Assembly (NCBI RefSeq): GCF_019511525.1
Contig: NZ_JAEUAT010000006.1
Span: forward strand, 124,001 to 188,000
Reading direction: 5' to 3'
Length of the DNA stretch: 64,000 nucleotides
Source: Rhizobium cauense
GTDB taxonomy: Bacteria > Pseudomonadota > Alphaproteobacteria > Rhizobiales > Rhizobiaceae
A program made the translations under genes and the position numbers. The notes below the pieces were generated by a model. That model was not told where the DNA came from, ran no database searches, and saw nothing but the letters and a program-made list of their open reading frames with translations. Of this stretch, positions 35,806 to 44,933 are shown piece by piece. Numbering within the stretch: position 1 is the stretch's first letter; each line of letters opens with the position of its first letter.

Positions 35806-36783
35806 TCACAACGACACAACGACCTTTCCGGTATTTGCACGACTTTCAAGCAGAGAAAAAGCGTCATTGAGAGTGTCGAGGCCATATGTTCGACCGTCGA
35901 CAAGCGCTCGCAACTTGCCGTCATCTACAATGCTAGCGACCTCGCGAAGGATCTCACCATGTCGCTCGCGGCCCTCCCCGGTCAACAGTGGCACCAGGGT
36001 AAATACTCCAGCGTAGGAGGCCGACTTGAACGATAGGGGTGCAAGCGCATGAGTTCCCCAACCCAGACAGCTGACGACACGACCTCGTCGAGCGACCGCC
36101 GCAAATGCCGTGTCAAGGCCCTCGCCCCCGACGGTATCATAGACCACGTCAAATCCATGTCCTGCAGTATGGACCTCCAGGTGTTCCAGGATCCCGGTTT
36201 CGACGGCAAGGGACGTGGCGCCCATGTCCGTGATGAACTCCCCCTTCGAACGATCGATCGCATAGACGTCTGCACCGATTGCACGGCCAATCTGAATGAC
36301 AATCTGGCCGACGCCACCAGCGCCAATGACGAGCAGCTTTTCACCAGCCTTGACATGGGCGAGGTCGATCAGCCCTTCCCACGCGGTTATGGCAGCAAGA
36401 GGAAGCGCCGCCGCCTCGCGCATGGTTATGGACGATGGTTTTTGCGCAATGAGCCGTACATCGACAGCTGAATATTGAGCAAGTGATCCTTGATGGCCGC
36501 CCACGCCACCAGTCATCCCGTAGACTTCGTCGCCGACGGAGAACTCGGTGACACCATCACCAAGGTCTTCAACGACGCCCGTGAGGTCGATTCCGAGTAT
36601 AGCAGGCAACGGCTGTTTCGCGTGCGCCGCCAAGCCTGCACGGATTTTCAAATCAAGGGGATTGAGGCCACTTGCCTTGACACGAACGAGCACCTCACCC
36701 GCCTTTGGTGTTGGGCGAGCGATCGTCTTTAAAATGGCCGGTTTTCCGGCCATCTCGACAATTGCTGCAAGCATACTATCCAT
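35806..36783 (-). CDS. MDR-family NADPH:quinone-type oxidoreductase
   Basis: 325 aa medium-chain dehydrogenase/reductase of the zinc-free quinone oxidoreductase group. Features are GEVLVRVKASGLNPLDLKIR, LGIDLTGVVEDLGDGV, AALPLAAITAWEGLID and the nucleotide site VIGAGGVGQIVIQIGRAIGA. The family reduces quinones or activated alkenes with NADPH. The start ATG at 36783 has GGAG eight bases upstream; the frame is open to 36972 but that part is not family-like. It is divergent from a LysR gene with a 94-bp shared promoter region, so it is a probable LysR target. Confidence 0.88.
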   Translation of the reverse strand: MDSMLAAIVEMAGKPAILKTIARPTPKAGEVLVRVKASGLNPLDLKIRAGLAAHAKQPLPAILGIDLTGVVEDLGDGVTEFSVGDEVYGMTGGVGGHQGSLAQYSAVDVRLIAQKPSSITMREAAALPLAAITAWEGLIDLAHVKAGEKLLVIGAGGVGQIVIQIGRAIGADVYAIDRSKGEFITDMGATSLAVETGILEHLEVHTAGHGFDVVYDTVGGEGLDTAFAAVARRGRVVSCLGWGTHALAPLSFKSASYAGVFTLVPLLTGEGRERHGEILREVASIVDDGKLRALVDGRTYGLDTLNDAFSLLESRANTGKVVVSL

Positions 36784-36877
36784 GAACGTATCTCCTTTGT
36801 CGCGGAGACCTTGACCCATTCTGTTTCGTATGGACATCATAAGTCTTGTATAGTCATCATGCATTTTTGAGGGCCTC

Positions 36878-37759
36878 ATGGAGTGGAGCGACCTGCGTCT
36901 CTTCTTGGCAATCGCAAGATGCGGCACTCTGGGCGCCGCCGCACGATCCCTTGGACTGACACAACCGACCATGGGACGGCGGCTAAAGGCGCTCGAGGCA
37001 TCGCTTGGACATATTCTTTTTCAGAGGACGCCCGACGGGTTCGTGCTGACCTCGGAAGGCACACTGGTCCTCTCGCACGCAGTGCGCATTGAGCAGGAGA
37101 CGATGGGGCTGGAGCGACAACTTGCGGGTGGAGAGCGCCACCTGGAAGGGCATTTGCGGATCTCATGTTCTGACTGGTTTGGCGTACATGTTCTCGCCCC
37201 GCTGCTGTCCCGATTTGCGGGAATACACCCAAGGATCTCAATCGAAATCCTGACGGAATCCAGATTGCTCGACCTGTCTCGCCTCGAAGCCGACATCGTC
37301 TTCCGAATTACGCCTTTCACAGCGGCCGATGTGGTGGCAAGGAAGCTCGTCTCGATCGAATACGCTCTTTACCAGGCTGCAATGGCAGATGACGCAAACC
37401 TGGAAAACCCCTCGGGCGTGTCGCTGATTACCATGGATGAGGCGTTCTCCGAGATGCCCGACGTCGCCTGGATGCAGCAGAAATTTCCCGGCGCTTGCAT
37501 AGCGATGCGAAGCAACAATCGCGACGTCCAGGCCGAACTGTGCGCTGGCGGCGTGGGCCTAGCAGTCCTCCCGCGTCCTTTGGGCGACGCCCGTCGCGAT
37601 CTCCGCGAACTTGCCATTGATGACCGACCGCCATCGCGCGCGACATGGGTGGGGTACCATCGCGACCTCAGGCAGCTTCCGCGGCTGCGCGCGTTCGTCG
37701 ACTTCGTAGTGGAAGAGATCGGAACTGTAATCAGCATGCGACAGGCCGAAGCGCGTTAG
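36878..37759 (+). CDS. LysR-family transcriptional regulator
   Basis: 293 aa. The N-terminal helix-turn-helix (LRLFLAIARCGTLGAAARSL, then LTQPTMGRRLKALEASLGHI) is typical, followed by an effector domain (GHLRISCSDWFGVHVLAPLL). It resembles the subgroup that regulates an adjacent oxidoreductase. It faces away from the MDR gene across a 94-bp gap and probably binds there. The effector is unknown. Confidence 0.92.
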   Translation: MEWSDLRLFLAIARCGTLGAAARSLGLTQPTMGRRLKALEASLGHILFQRTPDGFVLTSEGTLVLSHAVRIEQETMGLERQLAGGERHLEGHLRISCSDWFGVHVLAPLLSRFAGIHPRISIEILTESRLLDLSRLEADIVFRITPFTAADVVARKLVSIEYALYQAAMADDANLENPSGVSLITMDEAFSEMPDVAWMQQKFPGACIAMRSNNRDVQAELCAGGVGLAVLPRPLGDARRDLRELAIDDRPPSRATWVGYHRDLRQLPRLRAFVDFVVEEIGTVISMRQAEAR

Positions 37760-38038
37760 TTTGCTCTCCCCCCCAACTCATTCAGTAATCATCAATACCC
37801 AAGTGCAATTCCGTCGTCCGTGCCCTCGAACTTATGAATGCGCCGGTCGATCGGCGCGAGCGCCGCGCTGTTCCCTCCAGAAATACTCGCTAGGCCGACG
37901 TCATCCAATCCGATAGGGCGAGAATGCAAATGCCAGTCCTGATGATTCTAGTGCCTTGCCTGATACGACCCTAACCACCATTTCCTGAGCTCACATCACG
38001 AGCTATAAACCAAAGCTACTCGGTCTCACGGAATTGCC

Positions 38039-39571
38039 ATGTCGCGGGAAATTTTCTCCAACGCAATTTTTCAGTTTATCGCGCTCGTTCTTCTAAGCGC
38101 AGGCGCAAGATTGGCATTCGGAAGAAATCCGACCCGCCGGCTGATCGCAAATATGGCGTTCTTCGGTCTTCTGACGAGCATCCTTCTGTCACATGGGATC
38201 GAGCCATATTCACCGGACATCAAGGCCGAGGAACTCTCGTGGCGGATCTTTGTAGGAGCTGCAAAATCTGTCTGGTGGATTGGCGGGGCGATGGTTCTTG
38301 TCAGCTTCGTGCGGCTTTTCCTTATCCTCGAAAGAAAGCCCAGAGAGGGACGTCTGCTCCAGGACCTGATCGTAGGTGCAATCTACGTTGGAGCGGGTCT
38401 ATCTGTCATTGCCTATGTATTTAGCGTTCCTGTCGGTACATTGATTGCGACGTCCGGGGTTTTCGCGATTGTTTTGGGTCTTGCGCTGCAAAGCACATTG
38501 AATGACGTCTTTTCAGGTGTGGCTTTGAACCTTGGCCGACCTTATACCGTTGGGGACTGGATTGTCCTCGATGATGGGGTTCAGGGTCGCGTAATAGAGA
38601 CAAACTGGCGCTCCACCCACCTTCTCAACGGCACCAACGATGTTGTCATCGTACCGAACAGCATTCTCGCGAAACGGCGCCTTACAAACCTGACCAGTCC
38701 GGAAGAATCCCACGGCGTCGATGTTAGAGTACGCGTCCTGCCTACCAAGCCACCGTCCGCAATCGAAGAGACAATGCGCGAGGTGTTGTTGAGCAGCAAT
38801 CGGATACTCAAGGTCCCCGGGCCGTCCGTGACAATAGTGGCTCTCGACGGCAACGGAGTTGAGGTCGAACTGGCGTTCAGGGTCAGTGGCGTTGGCGGGG
38901 TGTCTCCGGCGAAGAATGAGATCTACGATCTTGTGTACAGGCATTTACGAGCAAGCGGCCTCCAACTGGCGCCGCCTGTCGGTGACTCGCTGGCCGACAT
39001 CAGTGCGGCCGAGGATGGCGTGCTTTCCAAGCATCCAGGGTCTGCGTGGCGGCTCGTTAACACCGTTCCGCTGTTTGCAACCTTGACTGAGGATGAGAAG
39101 GAAGCCCTCGTCGCCGGCATAAAGCGGCAAACATTTCGCAAGGGAGCGGTAATCGCTGCCCAGGACACTTCACTGACATCGCTCATGGTTGTGCGCAGTG
39201 GCGTGGCGGTTGTCGAGCGCGAAACTCAGGGGGAGCATATCGAGTTAAATCGACTCGCCCCTGGAGATATCTTTGGAGAGCGGGGAGTTCTCATGGGTGC
39301 GCTAGAGCCTGGAAATATTAAAGCGCTTACGTTTGTTGTCGCCTACGAAGTCGCCAAGGACCAGCTCGCTGCGGTTATGCGCGAGCGTCCATCGCTTGCG
39401 GACGAATTGGGTGTCCTGCTCGCTCGCCGGATCGATTCCGAAAAGCATCTATTTGGGGAAGAGATCCTTGCAGATAGCAGTCATCCCTCGACACTCACGG
39501 CCAAGATCCGGCACCTGTTCGAGATCCAACATGTAATACGTCACCATTCGGAATCGACAGCCGGGCGCTGA
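38039..39571 (+). CDS. MscS-type mechanosensitive channel with C-terminal cyclic-nucleotide-binding-like domain
   Basis: Inner-membrane protein, 510 aa. About four hydrophobic spans precede an MscS pore/beta domain (GVFAIVLGLALQSTLNDVFS, then GVALNLGRPYTVGDWIVLDD and NDVVIVPNSILAKRRLTNLT). Residues about 343-460 form a CNMP-like beta roll (FATLTEDEKEALVAGIKRQ and LAPGDIFGERGVLMGALEPG). In canonical domains an arginine follows the FGE helix and contacts the phosphate; the matching position here reads EPGNIKAL, with no Arg, so ligand binding may differ. Bacterial cyclic-nucleotide-gated MscS-like proteins are known, and this belongs to them by architecture. It would release solutes or ions under turgor or ligand control. 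Confidence 0.9.
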   Translation: MSREIFSNAIFQFIALVLLSAGARLAFGRNPTRRLIANMAFFGLLTSILLSHGIEPYSPDIKAEELSWRIFVGAAKSVWWIGGAMVLVSFVRLFLILERKPREGRLLQDLIVGAIYVGAGLSVIAYVFSVPVGTLIATSGVFAIVLGLALQSTLNDVFSGVALNLGRPYTVGDWIVLDDGVQGRVIETNWRSTHLLNGTNDVVIVPNSILAKRRLTNLTSPEESHGVDVRVRVLPTKPPSAIEETMREVLLSSNRILKVPGPSVTIVALDGNGVEVELAFRVSGVGGVSPAKNEIYDLVYRHLRASGLQLAPPVGDSLADISAAEDGVLSKHPGSAWRLVNTVPLFATLTEDEKEALVAGIKRQTFRKGAVIAAQDTSLTSLMVVRSGVAVVERETQGEHIELNRLAPGDIFGERGVLMGALEPGNIKALTFVVAYEVAKDQLAAVMRERPSLADELGVLLARRIDSEKHLFGEEILADSSHPSTLTAKIRHLFEIQHVIRHHSESTAGR

Positions 39572-39686
39572 GTGCGCGCCCGGCGGACACCATCTCACGA
39601 TGAACAAGACGACCTGGTCGCCCAACCTATCTACAAACCCGCGCGAGGTTAGGACGCGCCACTTGGCATGGCAGTCCCAGCGGCCG

Positions 39687-40088
39687 TTAATCCGCTTCGT
39701 CTAGCAAATCAGTCCCGTATGAATTATCCACAGTACACAGCCAGCCTCCCCCCGACGTTTTCCGGAAGACATATGTTGCACGTCTCACGTTTGATAGGTC
39801 TTGGCCGTTCTGATCGATGGTATCCAACCATGTTTCCATGATCACAAGGGCCGTGTCACCGCTCTCAATGACATTCATTTTTCCTTGTCTGACTTTTAAT
39901 CCATTTTCGAAGTAGGCCGAGATCGCCTCGAACGCCTTTCTGATCTGCTGCTTGCCGCGGGCATGGAGACCAGGCCGAACAACGAGGGTGGCATCCTCTG
40001 CGTAGAACCGCATCAATCCGTCGAAGTCTTTGTTCGAGATAGCGCGATCAGCGGCAACGATTAAGGTCTTTAGGGGATGATCAGACAT
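39687..40088 (-). CDS. NTF2-like/SnoaL-fold protein (DUF4440 type)
   Basis: 133 aa cone-shaped NTF2-fold protein. Visible are the N-terminal helix IVAADRAISNKDFDGLMRFY, then AEDATLVVRPGLHARGKQQI and the C-terminal strands NVRRATYVFRKTSGGGWLCT with VDNSYGTDLL. Family members range from small hydrolases to ketosteroid-isomerase-like enzymes and non-catalytic scaffolds. It starts at ATG 40088 with GGAGCGG upstream (minus strand). No catalytic assignment is possible. Confidence 0.85.
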   Translation of the reverse strand: MSDHPLKTLIVAADRAISNKDFDGLMRFYAEDATLVVRPGLHARGKQQIRKAFEAISAYFENGLKVRQGKMNVIESGDTALVIMETWLDTIDQNGQDLSNVRRATYVFRKTSGGGWLCTVDNSYGTDLLDEAD

Positions 40089-40450
40089 TTCCGCTCCAGG
40101 AATGCCTCAGGCGGAAACCAACCCGCCGTGAGGCGGTTGTTTCATAAGGAATTCAACGCGCCTGACACACCGTTCGATAGACGGCGATAAGCGAAGGCCG
40201 GGCGAATCCGCGAACATGTTCCATGGCCACCGCCTACCATGCCTGGTCTAAGTGAGCAATTGGCAAGGGCGATTCGACCATTGTCTATTGCGTTCACAAG
40301 TAGCCACTCTCTTCGCCTCTGGTCACCGGCGCAATTATGCCGCCTCTGAACCAGCTGGCGGCCAGGCCCTTTGTCAGCGAGCGTCCGTTGCTCCCTCAGC
40401 TGGCGGAGCGACGATGCCCTCACCTGAGGCTCGCAACAATCCCTCCTCCC
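40089..40450. other. Intergenic region, nothing recognised
   Basis: 362 bp between the NTF2-like gene and the SDR gene, both on the minus strand. Short frames exist on both strands without family features. The part near 40089-40140 must hold the promoter of the NTF2-like gene. Confidence 0.35.
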
Positions 40451-41278
40451 CTATGACACCGCGAAATCCGTGCTGCGTGTCACAGCCTCCCATTCGTCGA
40501 CTTCCTCGACAACCTGATCGATTTTGGTTCGCGCGCGCCGGAGTGCATCGCTCCCCAAGAGGAGATGGAGCGGAGGCCTATCGCAGGCCACGAGCGCAAG
40601 GAATGCCTGCGCGGCAAGAACCGGATCGCCTGCCTGCCGACCATCGGCCGCTTTGAAGGCCGCCTCACTCTTCCCTATTGTTTCCGCGTATACTTCACCG
40701 GCAGCATCACTCCTTCGGATTGAGTGGTCGGAGAGGAAATCCGTTCGGAATGCACCCGGTGCGACCGCCGTGACCTTGATTCCGAACGGCTCGACTTCCA
40801 GGGCGAGACCTGCAGACATTCCTTCAAGAGCCGCTTTGGCGGCTGAATACATCGCGGTCCCGACACCGGGCGCGCGGCCCGCAATGGAGGTGATGTTGAT
40901 AATGTGACCACGCCCCTGCGCTCTCAAGTACGGCATGGCAGCCTTAATGATACGGAATGGTGCAAGGACGTCGACAGCAAAGAGCCGTGCGACATCTTCG
41001 TTCGCCGCCATCTCAAGTGCACCAAGCAGCCCATAGCCCGCGTTGTTGACGATAACATCAATCTGTCCCGCGATCTCAAACGCCTGACGTGTCACGGCCT
41101 CCGCAGCTTCGCCGTCGCCGAGATCGACTGACAGCACGTGCAGCCGGCCCGGGCACTCCTTTATCGGCAGGTCAGTACCGCGGATCGTGCCAATGACGGT
41201 GTCGCCCCTTGCTAGCGCTGCCTCAGCGAGCGCTTTCCCAAGGCCGCGGGAAATTCCAGTGATGAGCCAAGTGGTCAT
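40451..41278 (-). CDS. Short-chain dehydrogenase/reductase
   Basis: 275 aa SDR. The cofactor loop TGISRGLGKALAEAAL near residues 7-22, the NNAG motif (DVIVNNAGYGLLGALEMA), the catalytic Ser in NITSIAGRAPG and YSAAKAALEG (Tyr and Lys) are all present. The start ATG at 41278 has AAGGAGC upstream; the frame extends to 41377 without family similarity. It is divergent from a LysR gene, with a 98-bp gap, and is a probable target. The substrate is unknown. Confidence 0.92.
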   Translation of the reverse strand: MTTWLITGISRGLGKALAEAALARGDTVIGTIRGTDLPIKECPGRLHVLSVDLGDGEAAEAVTRQAFEIAGQIDVIVNNAGYGLLGALEMAANEDVARLFAVDVLAPFRIIKAAMPYLRAQGRGHIINITSIAGRAPGVGTAMYSAAKAALEGMSAGLALEVEPFGIKVTAVAPGAFRTDFLSDHSIRRSDAAGEVYAETIGKSEAAFKAADGRQAGDPVLAAQAFLALVACDRPPLHLLLGSDALRRARTKIDQVVEEVDEWEAVTRSTDFAVS

Positions 41279-41376
41279 GACGTGCTCCTTCGTTTTTGAC
41301 GAAGAGCACCTTGCCACGCTCGCTTCATGTATATAATCCGATGAAAAGTGAATGCCCTTGTTAGGCGGCCTTAACA

Positions 41377-42309
41377 ATGCAAGTGACGTTGGTGGACAAA
41401 CTTCCCGCAGGCAACGACTATAACCAAGTGCGTGCCTTCATCGCCGTCGCCGAATACCTGAGCTTCAGCCGCGCAGCAGAGGTGCTTGGCGTATCGCCAT
41501 CGTCACTTAGCCAGATGATCCGGAGCTTTGAAGAACGAGTGGGAATGCGCCTTTTCCACCGAACGACGAGAAACGTGTCACTGACGGAGGTTGGCGAAAA
41601 CTTGTTCCGACGGGTTCGTCCCGCAGCGTTCGAGTTGGGCGAAGCTTTAGCACAGACAAGAACCGCTGGTGAGCGACCAGCGGGCACTGTTCGCGTGCAC
41701 ACGTTCCGCTCCGCTGCGCAGAAGCATATCGAACCAATCCTCGCGAGCTTTGCCGAACGCTATCCAGACATTGTGCTCGACGTCACAATCAATGATGAGA
41801 CGGTTGACATCGTCGCTGGAGGCTATGATGTCGGGCTACGGATCGGCGAGGTTATCCAACGAGATATGGTCGCTGTCCGACTGGGACCTGAGTTACGTCA
41901 GTTGGCTGTCGCCACACCGGAATATTTCCGCCGGCATGGCTGCCCCGAACATCCTCGTGATCTCGTCAACCATCGGTGTATACGCTGGCGCTGGCCCGGG
42001 CATCAGGCACCATATGCTTGGGAGTTCTTTGAAGAAGGCGCGTGGTTTAGCGTCGCCGTCAACGGCCCTCTCATCGTAAGTGAGAAGGAAACGGCTGTAG
42101 CCGCGGTTCTTAACGATATGGGCATCGGATTTGCCGTAGAGGAAATGATCCTCGATCACCTTGCCAGTGGAAGGCTGGTGAGTTGCCTCGAGGCGTGGTC
42201 CGCGCCGTTTCCTGGCTGGTTCATTTGCTACCCACAGCAGAGGCAGATGGCTCCAGCGCTTCGGGCGTTCATCGACGCCGTGCGAGCTGGCCCAGCACAT
42301 CGGATATAA
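41377..42309 (+). CDS. LysR-family transcriptional regulator
   Basis: 310 aa. The helix-turn-helix (VRAFIAVAEYLSFSRAAEVL, then GVSPSSLSQMIRSFEERVGM) is followed by an effector domain with VHTFRSAAQKHIEPILASFA and YDVGLRIGEVIQRDMVAVRL. These features place it in the large subgroup (PA-type, often beside SDR genes) that controls oxidoreductases. It is divergent from the SDR gene and is likely to regulate it. Confidence 0.92.
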   Translation: MQVTLVDKLPAGNDYNQVRAFIAVAEYLSFSRAAEVLGVSPSSLSQMIRSFEERVGMRLFHRTTRNVSLTEVGENLFRRVRPAAFELGEALAQTRTAGERPAGTVRVHTFRSAAQKHIEPILASFAERYPDIVLDVTINDETVDIVAGGYDVGLRIGEVIQRDMVAVRLGPELRQLAVATPEYFRRHGCPEHPRDLVNHRCIRWRWPGHQAPYAWEFFEEGAWFSVAVNGPLIVSEKETAVAAVLNDMGIGFAVEEMILDHLASGRLVSCLEAWSAPFPGWFICYPQQRQMAPALRAFIDAVRAGPAHRI

Positions 42310-43204
42310 CGCGACACAGGATCTGACACAGCGACACGAAACACGACACTACGGTCGGTACGACGATGTCGAGAGCGGCCGCTCAGATAGGCAAGCGGAT
42401 CAATTACCAATAGTTGAAAAGGAAAAGGGCGCTCGCCGACCTTGTCGGTAGCGCCCCCTGGGTCAGGGCGGCTACGTTGCGGCGGAGGCCGTGTCTGACA
42501 ATGACATCTGAGCGGATTCGAGTGCCGTTCGCAAGCCGGGGATGGTTCTTCGCGCAGTGCAAACACCTGCATTCGCACAGGATGCACACCGGTTTCCCAC
42601 AGGCTATCCACAGGACAAAGTCTTGTGGCGGCTCATTTAATGCTCGTAGCCGCCATGATGTGGAAAAATCTGTTGGCGATAGACTGCATTCCTTCGATAT
42701 CCGGGGATTCCGTTGCGGGAACTACATAGGTATGTTGAGCGGTCTTCCTTGAGAGCAGGCGGCGGACCTCGGAAGATGCGGCGGAGGGCTTCACGTTGCC
42801 CCCGCCGCTCGTACGTTTCTATGCGTCCACATATCCTGCAGTGCCCCGACGCAGCCTTGCCCCCATCAACCCGCATGCCAGGCCAGGAACGTCGACATCG
42901 CCAAAGTACTCGAACGTCGCTATTCAGTTTCAGCATCGATCTCCGGAAGAGAGGGGTAGGCCTACAACTCCGTACCGAATTCTGACCGACTTTTGTGATA
43001 TTTTCGCCGATGGCTGCAACGAACATCAGCAGTCATGGCTAAGAAGTGGGAACCGATCAGGGCCAAATCGGCTGGGTTGGCGGGGGGGGCGGACTGCAGG
43101 TAGCACTTCGTCCACAATCGGGGGGGTACCGAGCCAAGGAGTAGAAATGTCAAGCTTCAGGTAGCGGAACTCGTGTTTTGGCGCCGTAAGTCAGGGAGGT
43201 TTCG
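42310..43204. other. Long intergenic region with poly-G runs
   Basis: About 895 bp without a recognised gene. Open frames of about 110-130 codons exist on both strands, but none shows family features and they overlap each other. It includes a CTATCCACA sequence near 42605 (one base from a DnaA box) that may be chance. At 43080-43125 lie runs of eight and seven G, prone to slippage. The last bases carry GGGAGGT, the ribosome site of the next gene. Confidence 0.4.
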
Positions 43205-43528
43205 ATGGCGAACATGCGTATCGATGCAATGAGAATGGCCATGCGCAACAAACTGGTCGGAATGTGGGCTGCAAGGAAGCTCACACTTTCCGAGGAGGAT
43301 GCCAAGTGTTATTCCGACGATCTTGCCAGGACGGCGTTTGACGTTAAACAGAATGATATCCTCGCTAAAGTTCGATCCGATTTCAGTGCAGCGGGTGTGG
43401 TTCAGACAGATGAGGAAATTCTGGCAGTCATGAACCGATGTTGGCTGGACGCTGGTGGGCGTTCAGGTCAATCGTCGAACAGCAGCGATGCGGCGTTGGT
43501 GCACATAGCCCGCACCCTCATGAAGTAA
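43205..43528 (+). CDS. DUF1476 protein, ATP synthase inhibitor zeta-like
   Basis: 107 aa, the length of the alphaproteobacterial zeta subunit that binds F1-ATPase and blocks hydrolysis. The four-helix pattern is visible: RNKLVGMWAARKLTLSEEDA, AKCYSDDLARTAFDVKQNDI and LAKVRSDFSAAGVVQTDEEI. The N terminus is shorter and lacks the usual FDEREKAFE-type inhibitory segment (it begins MANMRIDAMRMAMRNK), so its inhibitory function is doubtful. The chromosomal copy is normally the housekeeping one, so this would be a divergent plasmid paralogue. It has a strong GGGAGGT site before ATG 43205. Confidence 0.8.
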   Translation: MANMRIDAMRMAMRNKLVGMWAARKLTLSEEDAKCYSDDLARTAFDVKQNDILAKVRSDFSAAGVVQTDEEILAVMNRCWLDAGGRSGQSSNSSDAALVHIARTLMK

Positions 43529-43779
43529 TAGGTGTTGAATGAGCCTAGCGCTGCGGCCAACTCACGCAACCGCTTTTCTAGCCGCTACCTGGGTGGCAAA
43601 GGTGAACATTCGCGATCAAATCGAGTTCAAACCTGGGGCTACTACAACAGCGCCATCCCGATCGTGTTCAGTGTCGTCAACCTTGACGCAATGGCGGAAA
43701 CAATTCTGGAAATACAGTACCATGAGTGGCAAAGCATATGTCGCCGTGTATCGAGTTACAGTGATCCAAGGAGGTCCAA

Positions 43780-44091
43780 TTGCTATCGGCTGAACAAAAA
43801 AACGAGTTTCTCCAACTTTTCGACGCACGGCATCCTCCGAGTACAGGGGATGCAGACGCATACCTTGAGGTCGAGAGCTTCCGGATGTTCGCCGCCCTGG
43901 CGAACGGGGACTTGCTCGCAAGACTCGCGCTTTCCAGTAAGGAGACGATGGATCTGGCAGTAAATCCTGTCTGCGCAGCACGTCTTGCTGCGACAATCCT
44001 CGATCTCGTTCGCAAGTCAGGTGACTACGTTGTCGACCTCGCACTCTATGACGCACAAAGCGGCGAACAGTTGGCCAGACTTCGTCCTTAG
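43780..44091 (+). CDS. Hypothetical protein with strong Shine-Dalgarno and TTG start
   Basis: 103 aa. The start TTG at 43780 is preceded by AAGGAGGT at ideal spacing, which decides this start. The sequence (MLSAEQKNEFLQLFDARHPP, then FRMFAALANGDLLARLALSS and ARLAATILDLVRKSGDYVVD) is coding-like, acidic and mostly helical; no known family is recognised. A 23-codon frame (ATG 43722) runs across the ribosome site and stops at 43793, so translational interplay is possible. Confidence 0.65.
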   Translation: MLSAEQKNEFLQLFDARHPPSTGDADAYLEVESFRMFAALANGDLLARLALSSKETMDLAVNPVCAARLAATILDLVRKSGDYVVDLALYDAQSGEQLARLRP

Positions 44092-44252
44092 TGCCTCGGC
44101 CCACTCGGCGTCTTGCCAGGCTATCTGACCTGCGGCCGGGGAGCCAATGTCAGAGCCTGGCATATGACAGGACGCGGACGGTCCTTGAGGAAGAAAAGCA
44201 AAATTGTGCCTAGCCTTCCTCATGGGAGCACATGCGACCGAACCTTACCCAG

Positions 44253-44828
44253 TCAAATCGCGGACCTTGCTTTACGACGAGAAGAGATCGTCAACCAGAT
44301 TGCGGAAATCAGGAAGTAAAAGGCGCCAAAGCCAGCATACGGGGCGACGTCGAGAATCGATGGGGGCGTGGTACCGAGCGATTGGGTAATCATAAACCCG
44401 CCAGCCAGGCAAGACTGGCCCCCGCTCAGGATCATTGCCCACTGCGCACCATAGCCGCGCCACCGACGGATTCCGGTTGTCAGTTGAAGTGCACCGGATA
44501 GAATGGCCCAGACACCAAAGACGGCCAAGATAGCATATGTGCTCTTGGTCGCGGCCAAGACTACCGCGAGCGTCGTAACGGTACTGACGAAGATGTTGAG
44601 CGTTTGAGAGCTGTTTTCTTTAAAGCCGCCATTTGAACGGGCATCGACGTAATTGGCGACAGCATCCCATGCTGGATAGATGACAAGCAGTGCCGATACC
44701 AAGGTCGGGCTGCCGGTGAAGAGAACGGCGGCCGCTACCCACAAGATTGAGAAGGCTGCACGCACAGAGTAGTAGGATCGCAGCCAGTCTGACTGCGAGA
44801 GTGTTTGATTAGTCACAGTTGGCTCCAT
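44253..44828 (-). CDS. Multi-span membrane protein, DUF308/HdeD-like
   Basis: 191 aa with about six hydrophobic spans (for example AAFSILWVAAAVLFTGSPTL, TLVSALLVIYPAWDAVANYV, VSTVTTLAVVLAATKSTYAI and FGVWAILSGALQLTTGI). The span pattern and ILSGALQL-type segment resemble the HdeD/DUF308 group of small membrane proteins, which have no firm biochemical role. It is divergent from a TetR-family gene; two palindromes in the shared region suggest TetR control. Confidence 0.75.
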   Translation of the reverse strand: MEPTVTNQTLSQSDWLRSYYSVRAAFSILWVAAAVLFTGSPTLVSALLVIYPAWDAVANYVDARSNGGFKENSSQTLNIFVSTVTTLAVVLAATKSTYAILAVFGVWAILSGALQLTTGIRRWRGYGAQWAMILSGGQSCLAGGFMITQSLGTTPPSILDVAPYAGFGAFYFLISAIWLTISSRRKARSAI

Positions 44829-44838
44829 TTCTTATTGC

Positions 44839-44856
44839 CTACCTTCTAGTAGGTAG
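44839..44856. promoter_or_regulatory. Palindrome 1, probable TetR operator
   Basis: CTACCT-TCTAGT-AGGTAG, a 6-bp perfect dyad, 11 bp before the start of the membrane-protein gene. It is related in sequence (AGTAGGTAG versus AGTAGATAG) to palindrome 2, so both are probably bound by the adjacent TetR protein. Confidence 0.65.
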
Positions 44857-44910
44857 CTTTTAGCTTCATGTCAAGTTAACTGAAATCATCCACACTAGAT
44901 TGACACCCTT

Positions 44911-44926
44911 CCTATCAGTAGATAGG
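44911..44926. promoter_or_regulatory. Palindrome 2, probable TetR operator
   Basis: CCTATC-AGTA-GATAGG, a 6-bp perfect dyad ending 7 bp before the TetR start codon, in position to repress its own gene. It resembles palindrome 1 at 44839-44856. Confidence 0.65.
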
Positions 44927-44933
44927 CTAAATT

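Noticed and set aside
42600..42620. DnaA-box-like CTATCCACA as part of a replication origin
   Set aside because: A single near-match without clustered repeats, iterons or repABC genes nearby; an exact match also occurs by chance inside the gene at 39687-40088.
43722..43793. 23-codon ORF as a regulatory leader peptide of the 43780 gene
   Set aside because: No ribosome site of its own and no amino-acid pattern suggesting attenuation; mentioned only as overlap.
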